Part shown: one piece after another, positions 17,695 to 26,176 of the stretch | Position numbering within the stretch: position 1 is the stretch's first letter | How the letters are laid out: each line of letters begins with the position of its first letter | DNA from: Bacillus sp. V3-13 | Lineage (GTDB): Bacteria; Bacillota; Bacilli; Bacillales; Cytobacillaceae | DNA length: 64,000 nucleotides | Direction of reading: 5' to 3' | Assembly (NCBI RefSeq): GCF_002860165.1 | Contig: NZ_PGUZ01000029.1 | Coordinates: forward strand, 1-64,000 | The notes under the pieces: generated by a model | What the model was told of the DNA's origin: nothing | The model's input: only the letters and a program-made list of their open reading frames with translations | Database searches by the model: none | Position numbers and translations under genes: made by a program

Positions 17695-20499
17695 ATGAGC
17701 AATAAATTTGTGGTCATTGACCTGGAAACAACCGGTAACACTCCAAAAAAAGGGGCCAAAATCATTCAATTTGCGGCTGTTGTCATCGAGGGAGATGCAA
17801 TTGTCGAACAATATGCTACTTTTCTCAATCCGGAGCAGCCGATTCCACCTTTTATCGAAGAATTGACAGGCATCGATGATCATGTCGTAAAGGATGCGCC
17901 GTTGTTTGCGGAAATTGCTCCGAAGGTGCTGTCCTTACTTGATAATGCATATTTTGTGGCGCATAATGTTCACTTCGATTTATCTTTTCTTCAAGAGGAA
18001 TTAATTGAGGCGGGCTATCATGGCTTTTACGGCCCGGTCGTTGATACGGTTGAGCTGTCAAGAATCCTTTTTCCTGCTGCTGACAGCTATAAATTGTCGG
18101 AGCTGTCTTCGCGCTTTTTCTTCAGCCATGACCGGCCGCACCAGGCGGACAGTGATGCGTATGTTACGGCAGAGCTTCTTTTGCTGCTTTTAAAACGGCT
18201 CGAATCGATTCCTGCCAGAACATTAAAGCAATTGGCAAGGCTCGCACCAGACTTGAAAAGCGATTTACATTTACTGATGGAGGAGCTAATCCGCCAAAAG
18301 GAAAAATCAATCGAGATTTTGCCTGATTCGATTGAAATATACAGGGGAATCGCTCTGAAACGGCCCGAAAAGAAAGCAAAAAATGCACCCGGGCTGACCG
18401 ATATCCGTTTTCCTCATACTGATAAAGAGAAGGAGAACCTGATGAAAGGCGCTTTTCCCCATTATGAGAAAAGGACCGGGCAATTTAAAATGATGGACGT
18501 GGTCTACCAATCCTTTTCAGATGGGAACCATTCAATGATTGAAGCGGGGACAGGCGTTGGAAAGACGCTGGGCTATTTAATTCCAGCTGCGTTCTTTTCC
18601 ATGCAAAAGGGGGAAACGGTTATTGTCAGCACCTATACAACCTTGCTGCAGGAACAGCTTTTAACAAAAGACATCCCGCTGCTGAACCAAATGCTGCCTT
18701 TCCCGATCAAAACGGTTTTACTGAAGGGAAGACACCATTTCATCAGTCTCGCTAAATTCGAACAATCTTTAAAAGAAGAAGATGATAACTATGATACGAC
18801 ATTGACAAAAATGCAAATCCTCATCTGGCTTCTCGAAACCGAGACTGGTGACGTCGATGAATTAAATCTCTCAAGCGGCGGAAGGCTTTATTGGAATAAA
18901 ATTAAAAATGACAGCAGCGTGTTTTTGCATGACAAAGCATGGCGGCATTATGATTTTTACTTGAAAGCCCGTATAAATGCTCAGACCGCAGATATTGTGA
19001 TTACCAACCATTCCTTGCTGCTTGCCGATCTAACTTCAAATCATTCAGTGCTTCCCGACTATGACTATGCGATTCTTGATGAGGCCCATCACTTCGAAAA
19101 AGCGGCCGGCAAATACTTTGGCTTTTCAATCGATTATTTGTCGATCAGGCTGCTATTTGGCCAGCTTGGATTGTACGAACAAAAACAGCTGTTTTTTAAA
19201 CTTGAGAAATTACTCAACAAAATCGGCGAGTTTGATCAGTTGGAACATACGTTTGAAATTAATGCGTTGATCGGCGAGCTGCAACTGGAAATGGATGACT
19301 TTTTTAAAACCATCAGTTTGTTCGCCAATGAAAAACGGAATGATAACCAGCAAGCTTTTAAACGAATCCAATATCGGTTAACCGGGCAGGAACAGGGTAA
19401 AACCTGGAAGGCACTCGTCGCAATGGCGGAACGTTTTTCGTTTCAAATCAATGATCTTGTCAACATGCTGGAAAAGCGCCTTGGCCTCATATTGAAAGCG
19501 AGCCCCGAACTATCCAATGAGGAAAAAGCTTTTTTGGATGAGCTGACTTCTTTACTGGACGAATTTCGCGACGTAAGAGAGAACGTCAAAAGCCTGTTTT
19601 TGCAAAGGCTGCACCAATATGTGACATGGATCGAAGTCGATTTGCGGGCCGCCCAAAACGCCACCGCTGTTTATGGCCAGCCTGTTGACCTTTCCGGTTA
19701 TTTGCAGAAGCAGTTTTTCTCGGTTAAAAAAAGTGCTGTGTTAACGTCAGCTACCCTGACCGTAAAGCAATCCTTTGATTATATGATGAAGGAGCTCGGC
19801 CTTTATGGCACAAATTGCCGCAAGGAAGTAATTTCTTCGCCGTTTCAGTATAAGGAACAGGTGAAAATGTTTGTTCCGAACGATTTACCGGAAATAAAAT
19901 CAGTATCGCTGGATGATTATACCGCAGCGATTAGCGAGCATATTATTTCAATCGCCGAAGCGACGAAAGGGCGGATGCTGATTCTTTTTACCTCTTATGA
20001 CATGTTAAAGAAAACATATGAGCTCATGAAGGAAAGCGGTTTTCTCGAAGATTTTGCCTTGATCGCCCAGGGAATTTCCGGCGGAAGCCGAACAAGATTA
20101 ACGAGAAGCTTTCAGCGTTTCGACAAATCGATTCTCTTTGGGACAAGCAGCTTTTGGGAGGGAATCGATATCCCCGGAGAGGATTTATCGTGCCTTGTGA
20201 TTGTCCGGTTGCCGTTCTCTCCGCCGGATGAACCGGTCACAGAAGCGAAATGTGAAAAAATTCAAGAGAAGAATGGGAATCCTTTCTATGATTATTCATT
20301 GCCCGAGGCTGTGCTTCGCTTTAAGCAGGGGTTTGGACGCCTGATCAGGACGGAGAATGATCGCGGCCTTATCGTCGTTTTTGACAGGAGAATTATCTCA
20401 ACTAAATATGGGAAAGCATTTTTGCAATCGATTCCGGCGATTCCGATGCAAAAAAACAATATCGACGAAATTGTCGAGCAAATTTATGATTGGCTTTAA
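17695..20499 (+). CDS. dinG: DinG-family exonuclease-helicase
   Basis: The 934-residue protein has an N-terminal DEDDh 3'-5' exonuclease domain (VIDLETTG near residues 7-14, HNVHFDLSFL, and HQADSDAYVTAELL) and a C-terminal superfamily 2 XPD-like domain. Walker A is EAGTGVGKTLGY, the DEAH box is DEAHHFEKA and motif VI is QGFGRLIRTENDRG. As in other Firmicute DinG proteins I see no four-cysteine Fe-S set, so it may act mainly as a nuclease. GAGGTG precedes the ATG. It lies between panD and ypmA, as in B. subtilis. Confidence 0.95.
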   Translation: MSNKFVVIDLETTGNTPKKGAKIIQFAAVVIEGDAIVEQYATFLNPEQPIPPFIEELTGIDDHVVKDAPLFAEIAPKVLSLLDNAYFVAHNVHFDLSFLQEELIEAGYHGFYGPVVDTVELSRILFPAADSYKLSELSSRFFFSHDRPHQADSDAYVTAELLLLLLKRLESIPARTLKQLARLAPDLKSDLHLLMEELIRQKEKSIEILPDSIEIYRGIALKRPEKKAKNAPGLTDIRFPHTDKEKENLMKGAFPHYEKRTGQFKMMDVVYQSFSDGNHSMIEAGTGVGKTLGYLIPAAFFSMQKGETVIVSTYTTLLQEQLLTKDIPLLNQMLPFPIKTVLLKGRHHFISLAKFEQSLKEEDDNYDTTLTKMQILIWLLETETGDVDELNLSSGGRLYWNKIKNDSSVFLHDKAWRHYDFYLKARINAQTADIVITNHSLLLADLTSNHSVLPDYDYAILDEAHHFEKAAGKYFGFSIDYLSIRLLFGQLGLYEQKQLFFKLEKLLNKIGEFDQLEHTFEINALIGELQLEMDDFFKTISLFANEKRNDNQQAFKRIQYRLTGQEQGKTWKALVAMAERFSFQINDLVNMLEKRLGLILKASPELSNEEKAFLDELTSLLDEFRDVRENVKSLFLQRLHQYVTWIEVDLRAAQNATAVYGQPVDLSGYLQKQFFSVKKSAVLTSATLTVKQSFDYMMKELGLYGTNCRKEVISSPFQYKEQVKMFVPNDLPEIKSVSLDDYTAAISEHIISIAEATKGRMLILFTSYDMLKKTYELMKESGFLEDFALIAQGISGGSRTRLTRSFQRFDKSILFGTSSFWEGIDIPGEDLSCLVIVRLPFSPPDEPVTEAKCEKIQEKNGNPFYDYSLPEAVLRFKQGFGRLIRTENDRGLIVVFDRRIISTKYGKAFLQSIPAIPMQKNNIDEIVEQIYDWL

Positions 20500-20615
20500 G
20501 CGACAGGATCTTTTGTTAAAAGTACACAAAAAGAGATGCACGACCTGAGCGAGCCTAAACGTTGTGGACTAGAATGAATTTTGCTTGAAAATGTTATCCG
20601 AAAACGGTTGACACC

Positions 20616-20624
20616 TGTTATAAT
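20616..20624 (+). promoter_or_regulatory. Extended -10 promoter upstream of ypmA
   Basis: TGTTATAAT gives an extended -10 at 20616-20624. The -35 is not well matched at 17-18 bp. Confidence 0.45.
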
Positions 20625-20722
20625 GAGTGTTAATCATAAAGCGATGTTTAAAGATATTATTGGCTCAAGCTCCGAACCATATGAATAACAAATATCGCCT
20701 GAAAAGGAGGAGGAAACTTGGC

Positions 20723-20893
20723 ATGGAAACCAAAATTGAAATATTGTCAACCGTTAAAATACAGCAGAGCCCTGACTTGTACAAGATCGTTGATGCCTTA
20801 AACCGCACCCTGAAAAGGGAAAATTTAATGTTCGGACTGGCCCTCGACCAGGAAGATCAGGAAAAAGCAGTTTTTACAATATATCGTACATAA
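20723..20893 (+). CDS. ypmA: YpmA, DUF4264 small protein
   Basis: A 56-residue cytoplasmic protein starting METKIEILSTVKIQ and ending AVFTIYRT, the conserved ends of the YpmA family encoded between dinG and ypmB. The ATG at 20723 is preceded by AAGGAGGAGG. The longer frame from 20627 has no support in family length. Function unknown; its fixed position before ypmB suggests co-expression. Confidence 0.85.
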   Translation: METKIEILSTVKIQQSPDLYKIVDALNRTLKRENLMFGLALDQEDQEKAVFTIYRT

Positions 20894-20907
20894 AGAAGTG
20901 ATCTGAT

Positions 20908-21381
20908 ATGAAAAAATGGATAATCATCATCACAATTTGTTTTCTGATTTTAATTGGTCTGGCGGCGAATGTGTATTTAAATGCTGTCAAGCCCGTCAAA
21001 GCAGCTGAGGAAAAGGCTGCGGCTATTGCCAATGCAAAAACCGACTTGCAAAGCATGGAAGATTTCAGCATATTCAACGGCGATGAAACCTACTATGTCG
21101 TCAAAGGTATCAACAGCAAAAATGAAAAAACGATTGTTTGGATCCCTGAAAAGGGCGGCAAAATTCTTGAACGGAAAGAAGCCAAAGGCATTTCGAGGGA
21201 AGAGGCAATCGAGAAAGTAAGAGAAGAAAAAGACCCGGAGAAGATTCTTTCAGTCCGGCTCGGGATCATCGAAAAACAGCCTGCCTGGGAAATATATTCG
21301 CAATCCGACGGCGGTTTAATAAATTATTATTATCTTGATTTTGACACAGGAGAATGGCTGACCATAATTGAAAATTTATAG
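20908..21381 (+). CDS. ypmB: TseB-like cell wall elongation protein YpmB
   Basis: The 157-residue protein has one N-terminal membrane anchor (residues 4-24, WIIIITICFLILIGLAANVY) and an extracellular domain made of two PepSY/TseB-like repeats. In B. subtilis this protein, renamed TseB, was found to work with PBP2A in cell elongation and to influence tetracycline sensitivity. The gene overlaps neither neighbour but is only 14 bp after ypmA and 18 bp before aspB, so a ypmA-ypmB-aspB operon is likely. Confidence 0.9.
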   Translation: MKKWIIIITICFLILIGLAANVYLNAVKPVKAAEEKAAAIANAKTDLQSMEDFSIFNGDETYYVVKGINSKNEKTIVWIPEKGGKILERKEAKGISREEAIEKVREEKDPEKILSVRLGIIEKQPAWEIYSQSDGGLINYYYLDFDTGEWLTIIENL

Positions 21382-21399
21382 GATAACGGAGGCAGAGGA

Positions 21400-22590
21400 A
21401 TGGAAACGATGTTGGCAAAAAGAGTAAAAGCGCTAACTCCATCATCAACACTGGCGATTACCGCAAAAGCAAAGGAATTGAAGGCCCAGGGCAAAAATGT
21501 GATCGGGCTTGGTGCCGGAGAGCCGGACTACAACACCCCGCAAAATATTATTGATGCAGCTGTTGAGTCAATGAATCAAGGGCATACGAAATATACACCG
21601 TCTGCAGGATTGCCGGCCCTAAAAAAAGAGATCGCCGCAAAATTGCAACGCGATCAAGGGCTCAGCTATGACAGCAGCGAAATCATTGTGACAAGTGGAG
21701 CCAAACATGGATTGTACACGCTGTTTCAGGTAATTTTAGACGAGGGTGACGAAGTGGTGATCCCGATTCCGTATTGGGTCAGCTATCCGGAGCAAGTGAA
21801 ATTGGCCGGCGGTGTTCCAGTCTATGTGGAAGGCGAAGAGCGCAATCATTTTAAAATCACGCCTGAACAGCTGGAAAATTCGATTTCGGACCGTACTAAA
21901 GCAGTGATTATCAATTCGCCAAGCAATCCGACAGGCATTCTTTATACAGAAGAGGAATTGCGAAAACTTGGTGCTGTTTGCCTGGAACACAATATTTTGA
22001 TCATTTCAGATGAAATTTACGAAAAGCTCATCTACGGAGGGCATGAGCATGTCTCGATTGCACAATTATCAACGCAGCTAAAAGAGCAAACGATCATCAT
22101 TAACGGTGTCTCGAAATCGCATTCCATGACAGGCTGGAGGATCGGCTATGCTGCGGGCAATAAGCAAATCATCAAGGCGATGACCAACCTGGCGAGCCAT
22201 AGTACATCAAATCCGACGACAACTGCTCAATACGGCGCAATCGCAGCTTATGCCGGATCCCAGGAACCGGTTGAGGAAATGCGGCAGGCATTTGAAAAAC
22301 GTCTCGAAATCATATTTGCCAAGCTTGTCGAGATCCCCGGCTTTACATGCGTGAAACCACAAGGCGCTTTCTATTTGTTCCCAAATGCGAAGAAAGCAGC
22401 GGAATTGACCGGCTTTAACAATGTTGATGAATTTGCGGAAGCGTTACTTGAGGAAGCAATGGTGGCGGTGATTCCAGGCTCCGGTTTCGGTGCCCCGGAC
22501 AATATCCGGCTGTCCTATGCTGCTTCACTCGAACTTTTGGAAGAAGCGATCGACAGAATCCGCCGTTTTGTTGAAAGCAAGCTTAAATAA
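21400..22590 (+). CDS. aspB: Aspartate aminotransferase AspB
   Basis: A 396-residue class I PLP aminotransferase of the Bacillus/Thermus subgroup that interconverts aspartate and oxaloacetate with glutamate. The PLP lysine lies in SKSHSMTGWRIGYAAG; other signatures are NSPSNPTGILYT and SDEIYEKLIYGG. GGAGGCAGAGGA precedes the ATG. It supplies aspartate to the pantothenate and diaminopimelate pathways encoded upstream, and precedes asnS as in B. subtilis. Confidence 0.96.
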   Translation: METMLAKRVKALTPSSTLAITAKAKELKAQGKNVIGLGAGEPDYNTPQNIIDAAVESMNQGHTKYTPSAGLPALKKEIAAKLQRDQGLSYDSSEIIVTSGAKHGLYTLFQVILDEGDEVVIPIPYWVSYPEQVKLAGGVPVYVEGEERNHFKITPEQLENSISDRTKAVIINSPSNPTGILYTEEELRKLGAVCLEHNILIISDEIYEKLIYGGHEHVSIAQLSTQLKEQTIIINGVSKSHSMTGWRIGYAAGNKQIIKAMTNLASHSTSNPTTTAQYGAIAAYAGSQEPVEEMRQAFEKRLEIIFAKLVEIPGFTCVKPQGAFYLFPNAKKAAELTGFNNVDEFAEALLEEAMVAVIPGSGFGAPDNIRLSYAASLELLEEAIDRIRRFVESKLK

Positions 22591-22671
22591 AGAAATACTT
22601 GCTTAAGCTGGCATACCAGAGCCTCAGTACGGGCTTGAATGGGACAGTTCTCCAGGCTTCGGGGAGCAATA

Positions 22672-22700
22672 TTGCTTGTCATCAAGGCTAACGGTATAAT
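22672..22700 (+). promoter_or_regulatory. Sigma-A promoter of asnS
   Basis: TTGCTT at 22672-22677 and TATAAT at 22695-22700 with a 17-bp spacer. The 80 bp before it hold small GC-rich hairpins (for example CTCCAGGCTTCGGGGAG) that I cannot assign. Confidence 0.6.
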
Positions 22701-22751
22701 AAACAGCATATATGGCAACCGTTTTTTGTTAGTTTTTGGAGGGAAATGACA

Positions 22752-24047
22752 GTGAATAAAACAACAATAGCAGAAGTAGACAAATATGTAGACCAAGAAG
22801 TGACAATTGGCGCATGGCTTGCCAATAAACGCTCAAGCGGTAAAATTGCCTTTTTGCAGCTTCGTGACGGTACAGGATTTATCCAGGGAGTGGTTGTAAA
22901 GAGTGAGGTTTCCGAAGAAGTGTTTCAAACTGCCAAATCGGCGACACAGGAATCGTCTCTGTACGTGACCGGAGTAGTCCGGAAAGATGAGCGCTCCCCG
23001 TTCGGGTACGAGTTGCTTGTAAACGGCATCGAACTGATCCAGCAAGCGGTTGACTATCCGATCACACCAAAAGAGCACGGCACCGAGTTTTTAATGGATA
23101 ATCGCCATCTCTGGCTCCGCTCCAAGCGCCAGCACGCGATCATGAAAATCCGCAACGAAATTATCAGGGCGACATACGAGTTTTTTAATGAACAAGGGTT
23201 CGTCAAAGTCGACCCGCCAATCCTGACAGGCAGTGCACCCGAAGGGACAAGCGAATTGTTTGCGACAAAGTACTTTGATGAAGATGCCTACCTGTCACAG
23301 AGCGGACAGCTTTATATGGAAGCAGCCGCGATGGCGCTCGGCAAGGTGTTTTCGTTTGGACCGACGTTCCGGGCTGAAAAGTCGAAAACACGCCGGCATT
23401 TGATCGAGTTTTGGATGATTGAACCGGAAATGGCTTTTTATGAATTCGAAGACAATCTCAAGGTACAGGAAGATTATGTTTCCCATACCGTCCAGGCTGT
23501 TTTGGAAAATTGTAAGCTTGAATTGCAGACGCTTGGAAGGGACACAGGCAAACTCGAACAAATTAAAGCCCCATTCCCAAGAATCTCTTATGATGATGCG
23601 ATAAAATTTTTGCATGAAAAAGGCTTCAATGATATCAAATGGGGTGACGACTTTGGGGCACCGCATGAGACAGCGATTGCTGAAGCATATGACAAGCCCG
23701 TATTTATCACTCACTACCCGACTGCGATCAAACCATTTTATATGCAGCCTGCCAAAGATCGGGAAGAGGTTGTCTTATGTGCGGACTTGATTGCTCCAGA
23801 GGGCTATGGTGAAATTATCGGCGGATCCGAGCGTATTCATGATTATGGGCTGTTGAAACAGCGCATCGAAGAACACGGACTTAGCCATGATGCTTACAAA
23901 TGGTATTTGGAGCTCCGCCAGTACGGTTCCGTTCCCCATTCAGGCTTTGGCCTTGGATTGGAACGGACAGTGGCCTGGATCAGCGGTGTGGAACATGTTC
24001 GTGAAACAATTCCGTTTCCGCGCCTGCTAAACCGACTCTATCCTTAA
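22752..24047 (+). CDS. asnS: Asparaginyl-tRNA synthetase
   Basis: A class IIb synthetase of 431 residues with an N-terminal OB-fold for the anticodon ([20 protein letters not shown]), class II motif 2 ([20 protein letters not shown]) and motif 3 ([13 protein letters not shown]). The GTG at 22752 is chosen: GGAGGGA at 22738-22744 sits one base from the in-frame ATG at 22746, too close, but is well spaced for the GTG, and the N-terminus then aligns with B. subtilis. A strong terminator follows. Confidence 0.95.
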   Translation: MNKTTIAEVDKYVDQEVTIGAWLANKRSSGKIAFLQLRDGTGFIQGVVVKSEVSEEVFQTAKSATQESSLYVTGVVRKDERSPFGYELLVNGIELIQQAVDYPITPKEHGTEFLMDNRHLWLRSKRQHAIMKIRNEIIRATYEFFNEQGFVKVDPPILTGSAPEGTSELFATKYFDEDAYLSQSGQLYMEAAAMALGKVFSFGPTFRAEKSKTRRHLIEFWMIEPEMAFYEFEDNLKVQEDYVSHTVQAVLENCKLELQTLGRDTGKLEQIKAPFPRISYDDAIKFLHEKGFNDIKWGDDFGAPHETAIAEAYDKPVFITHYPTAIKPFYMQPAKDREEVVLCADLIAPEGYGEIIGGSERIHDYGLLKQRIEEHGLSHDAYKWYLELRQYGSVPHSGFGLGLERTVAWISGVEHVRETIPFPRLLNRLYP

Positions 24048-24061
24048 TGCTTTGCAGCATT

Positions 24062-24090
24062 GAAAAGTCCGCGTCTGCGGACTTTTCTTT
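24062..24090 (+). terminator. Terminator after asnS
   Basis: GAAAAGTCCGC and GCGGACTTTTC form a long perfect stem. Confidence 0.9.
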
Positions 24091-24182
24091 ACAGAAATTT
24101 CGACAAGTATTTATTGGCAGTTGGATATGTTCATCTTACCCCGGCACACGGTTCATGTTATACTGAAGGGGAGGTGTCCAAA

Positions 24183-24887
24183 ATGAGAGCAAATATATTA
24201 TCCTGGCTGGAAGAAGGATTGGTGTCGATTCCCGGCGTATTATTAACACATTATAAAAAGCTCAATATGAACGAACAAGAGCTTGCACTCCTATTGCATA
24301 TCATTTCTTTCTCAATGAAGGGCAATGAGTTTCCTACACCGGCTGAGCTTTCCGCACGAATGACCATAACAGCTACGGAATGTGCAGGCATGCTTCGCAG
24401 GCTTATTCAAAAAGGCTTTCTGAGCATTATGGACGGACACTCCCCGGAAGGGATCATGTATGAAAAATATTCATTGCAGCCGTTATGGGAAAAGCTTGTC
24501 GATCAATTCCTCCTCGATACAAAAGGCAAACAAGCGGATCAGCAGCAAAAAGATGAAATGGACTTGTACACATGCTTTGAAAGAGAGTTTGGAAGGCCGC
24601 TGTCTCCGTTCGAGTGCGAATCACTGGCAATGTGGATGGACGATGATCTGCATGATCCAATCATTATAAAGGCCGCATTGAGAGAAGCCGTCATATCCGG
24701 GAAATTAAATTTTCGTTACATAGACCGAATATTATTTGAATGGAAGAAAAACGGGATCCGAACAATTGAACAGGCCAGAAGCCATAGCCGGAAATTCAGG
24801 CAGCACCAGAATCACCAGCGGGAAAATCAAGACGATCTGCCTGCAAACGTAAAAACGATTCCTTTTTATAATTGGCTTGAACAATAG
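24183..24887 (+). CDS. dnaD: Primosomal replication protein DnaD
   Basis: The 234-residue DnaD remodels DNA and helps load the replicative helicase during initiation and restart. It has an N-terminal winged-helix domain and a C-terminal DnaB_2/DnaD domain (FEREFGRPLSPFECESLAMW, then SGKLNFRYIDRILFEWKKNG) and ends VPFYNWLEQ-like (IPFYNWLEQ). The ATG at 24183 has GGGGAGG at 24169-24175 and gives the family length; the longer frame from 24060 begins within the asnS terminator and is rejected. Confidence 0.95.
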   Translation: MRANILSWLEEGLVSIPGVLLTHYKKLNMNEQELALLLHIISFSMKGNEFPTPAELSARMTITATECAGMLRRLIQKGFLSIMDGHSPEGIMYEKYSLQPLWEKLVDQFLLDTKGKQADQQQKDEMDLYTCFEREFGRPLSPFECESLAMWMDDDLHDPIIIKAALREAVISGKLNFRYIDRILFEWKKNGIRTIEQARSHSRKFRQHQNHQRENQDDLPANVKTIPFYNWLEQ

Positions 24888-24894
24888 GCGGGAT

Positions 24895-24925
24895 AACGAG
24901 AGACGGAGCTTCTCTCGTTTTTTTG
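24895..24925 (+). terminator. Terminator between dnaD and nth
   Basis: AACGAGAGA and TCTCTCGTT pair over a short loop, followed by TTTT. It lies inside the conserved dnaD-nth-ypoC run and would limit readthrough to nth. Confidence 0.75.
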
Positions 24926-24957
24926 CCATTTTCTATAACAAACATAAGGTGGGAACG

Positions 24958-25620
24958 ATGTTAAATAAAAGTGAGATTAGATACTGTCTTGACCGCATGG
25001 GGGAAATGTTTCCGGATGCTCATTGCGAGCTGAACCACAGCAATCCATTTGAACTCGTTATTGCGGTTGCCCTGTCGGCACAATGTACAGATGCGCTTGT
25101 CAATAAAGTGACGAAAGATTTGTTTAAGAAATATAAAACACCTGAAGATTATTTGAGTGTCCCTCTTGAAGAGCTCGAGAACGATATCCGTTCGATCGGC
25201 TTGTTCCGGAATAAAGCGAAAAACATTCAAAAACTGTCAAGAATGCTGATTGATGACTACGGCGGTATGGTCCCGCGCGACCGTGACGAACTGATGAAGC
25301 TGCCTGGAGTCGGGCGCAAAACGGCAAATGTTGTTGTGTCGGTTGCCTTTGGCGTTCCGGCGATAGCAGTCGATACCCATGTCGAGCGGGTCAGCAAGCG
25401 GCTCGGTTTTTGCCGCTGGAAGGATTCAGTACTTGAAGTAGAGCAGACGTTAATGAAAAAAGTTCCGAAAGACGAGTGGTCGGTTACCCACCACAGGATG
25501 ATCTTTTTTGGACGATATCATTGTAAAGCGCAAAATCCCCAGTGTGAAATTTGCCCGCTTCTCGACTTATGCCGGGAAGGGCAGAAACGAATGAAGAGGA
25601 AAGCCGCTAATGGACAGTAA
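24958..25620 (+). CDS. nth: Endonuclease III
   Basis: A 220-residue bifunctional DNA glycosylase/AP lyase for oxidised pyrimidines. It has the helix-hairpin-helix LPGVGRKTANVV with the catalytic lysine, the catalytic aspartate in VDTHVERVSKR, and a C-terminal 4Fe-4S motif C-x6-C-x2-C-x5-C (CKAQNPQCEICPLLDLC). The ATG at 24958 follows AAGGTGGGA. It overlaps ypoC by 11 bp. Confidence 0.96.
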   Translation: MLNKSEIRYCLDRMGEMFPDAHCELNHSNPFELVIAVALSAQCTDALVNKVTKDLFKKYKTPEDYLSVPLEELENDIRSIGLFRNKAKNIQKLSRMLIDDYGGMVPRDRDELMKLPGVGRKTANVVVSVAFGVPAIAVDTHVERVSKRLGFCRWKDSVLEVEQTLMKKVPKDEWSVTHHRMIFFGRYHCKAQNPQCEICPLLDLCREGQKRMKRKAANGQ

Positions 25621-26128
25621 CCGGGGAGTTCCCGGCGAATTAAACAATCCATTCTTTTTAACAACTGAAGCAGGAATATCGGAAGAACGAAAAGGCAATG
25701 AAATGCAAATTTTTCCGCTTTTTTATTATGATTGGGCTTTTTACTCAAATATCGAGGCGCTGAAGCCGTGGGAAGACCCGGCGCAGTATGTTCCTTTATT
25801 GTTTGCTGAATGGAAAAGGCTGAAGGACGGTCTCGTGCAATTATTCGAAAACCGCAATCCGGGCAGTGCAGAAATGCCGATGAAAAAAGGGATTGGCTTG
25901 TTTGTTGAGGGTCTTTTTTGGACAAATGGCCAGCCGGCGGTCGTATCAAGCCTGGATCATGCTGAAAACCTGGCGATAAAGCCCGTAAATCTGAGGGAAA
26001 GGCTTGAGTTTATCATGAACAGGCCGACGCTGTATCATTCATTTATTCAATTATCGGAGCTTATGACGGAGCTGGAAAAAGCGTTTATGAAACAAATGAT
26101 GTTGAGAAAAAAGCGTGATGTAAAATAA
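25610..26128 (+). CDS. ypoC: YpoC family protein
   Basis: The 172-residue cytoplasmic protein is encoded directly after nth in Bacillus and has no recognised catalytic motif. Its second half is helical and ends in a basic tail (FMKQMMLRKKRDVK). The ATG at 25610 overlaps the end of nth, so translation is probably coupled. It may be an accessory DNA repair or replication protein because of the dnaD-nth context; that is inference only. Confidence 0.8.
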   Translation: MDSNRGVPGELNNPFFLTTEAGISEERKGNEMQIFPLFYYDWAFYSNIEALKPWEDPAQYVPLLFAEWKRLKDGLVQLFENRNPGSAEMPMKKGIGLFVEGLFWTNGQPAVVSSLDHAENLAIKPVNLRERLEFIMNRPTLYHSFIQLSELMTELEKAFMKQMMLRKKRDVK

Positions 26129-26166
26129 AAAAGAGTTCAAGCACATTGGCTTGAACTCTTTTTTTA
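26126..26166. terminator. Bidirectional terminator between ypoC and ponA
   Basis: AAAAGAGTTCAAGC and GCTTGAACTCTTTT form a perfect stem flanked by A and T runs, serving converging genes. Confidence 0.95.
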
Positions 26167-26176
26167 TTTTAAAACT

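Noticed and set aside
22591-22751. T-box riboswitch in front of asnS
   Set aside because: The T-box sequence (AGGGTGGTACCGCG type) is absent, and a normal sigma-A promoter lies only about 50 bp before the start codon.
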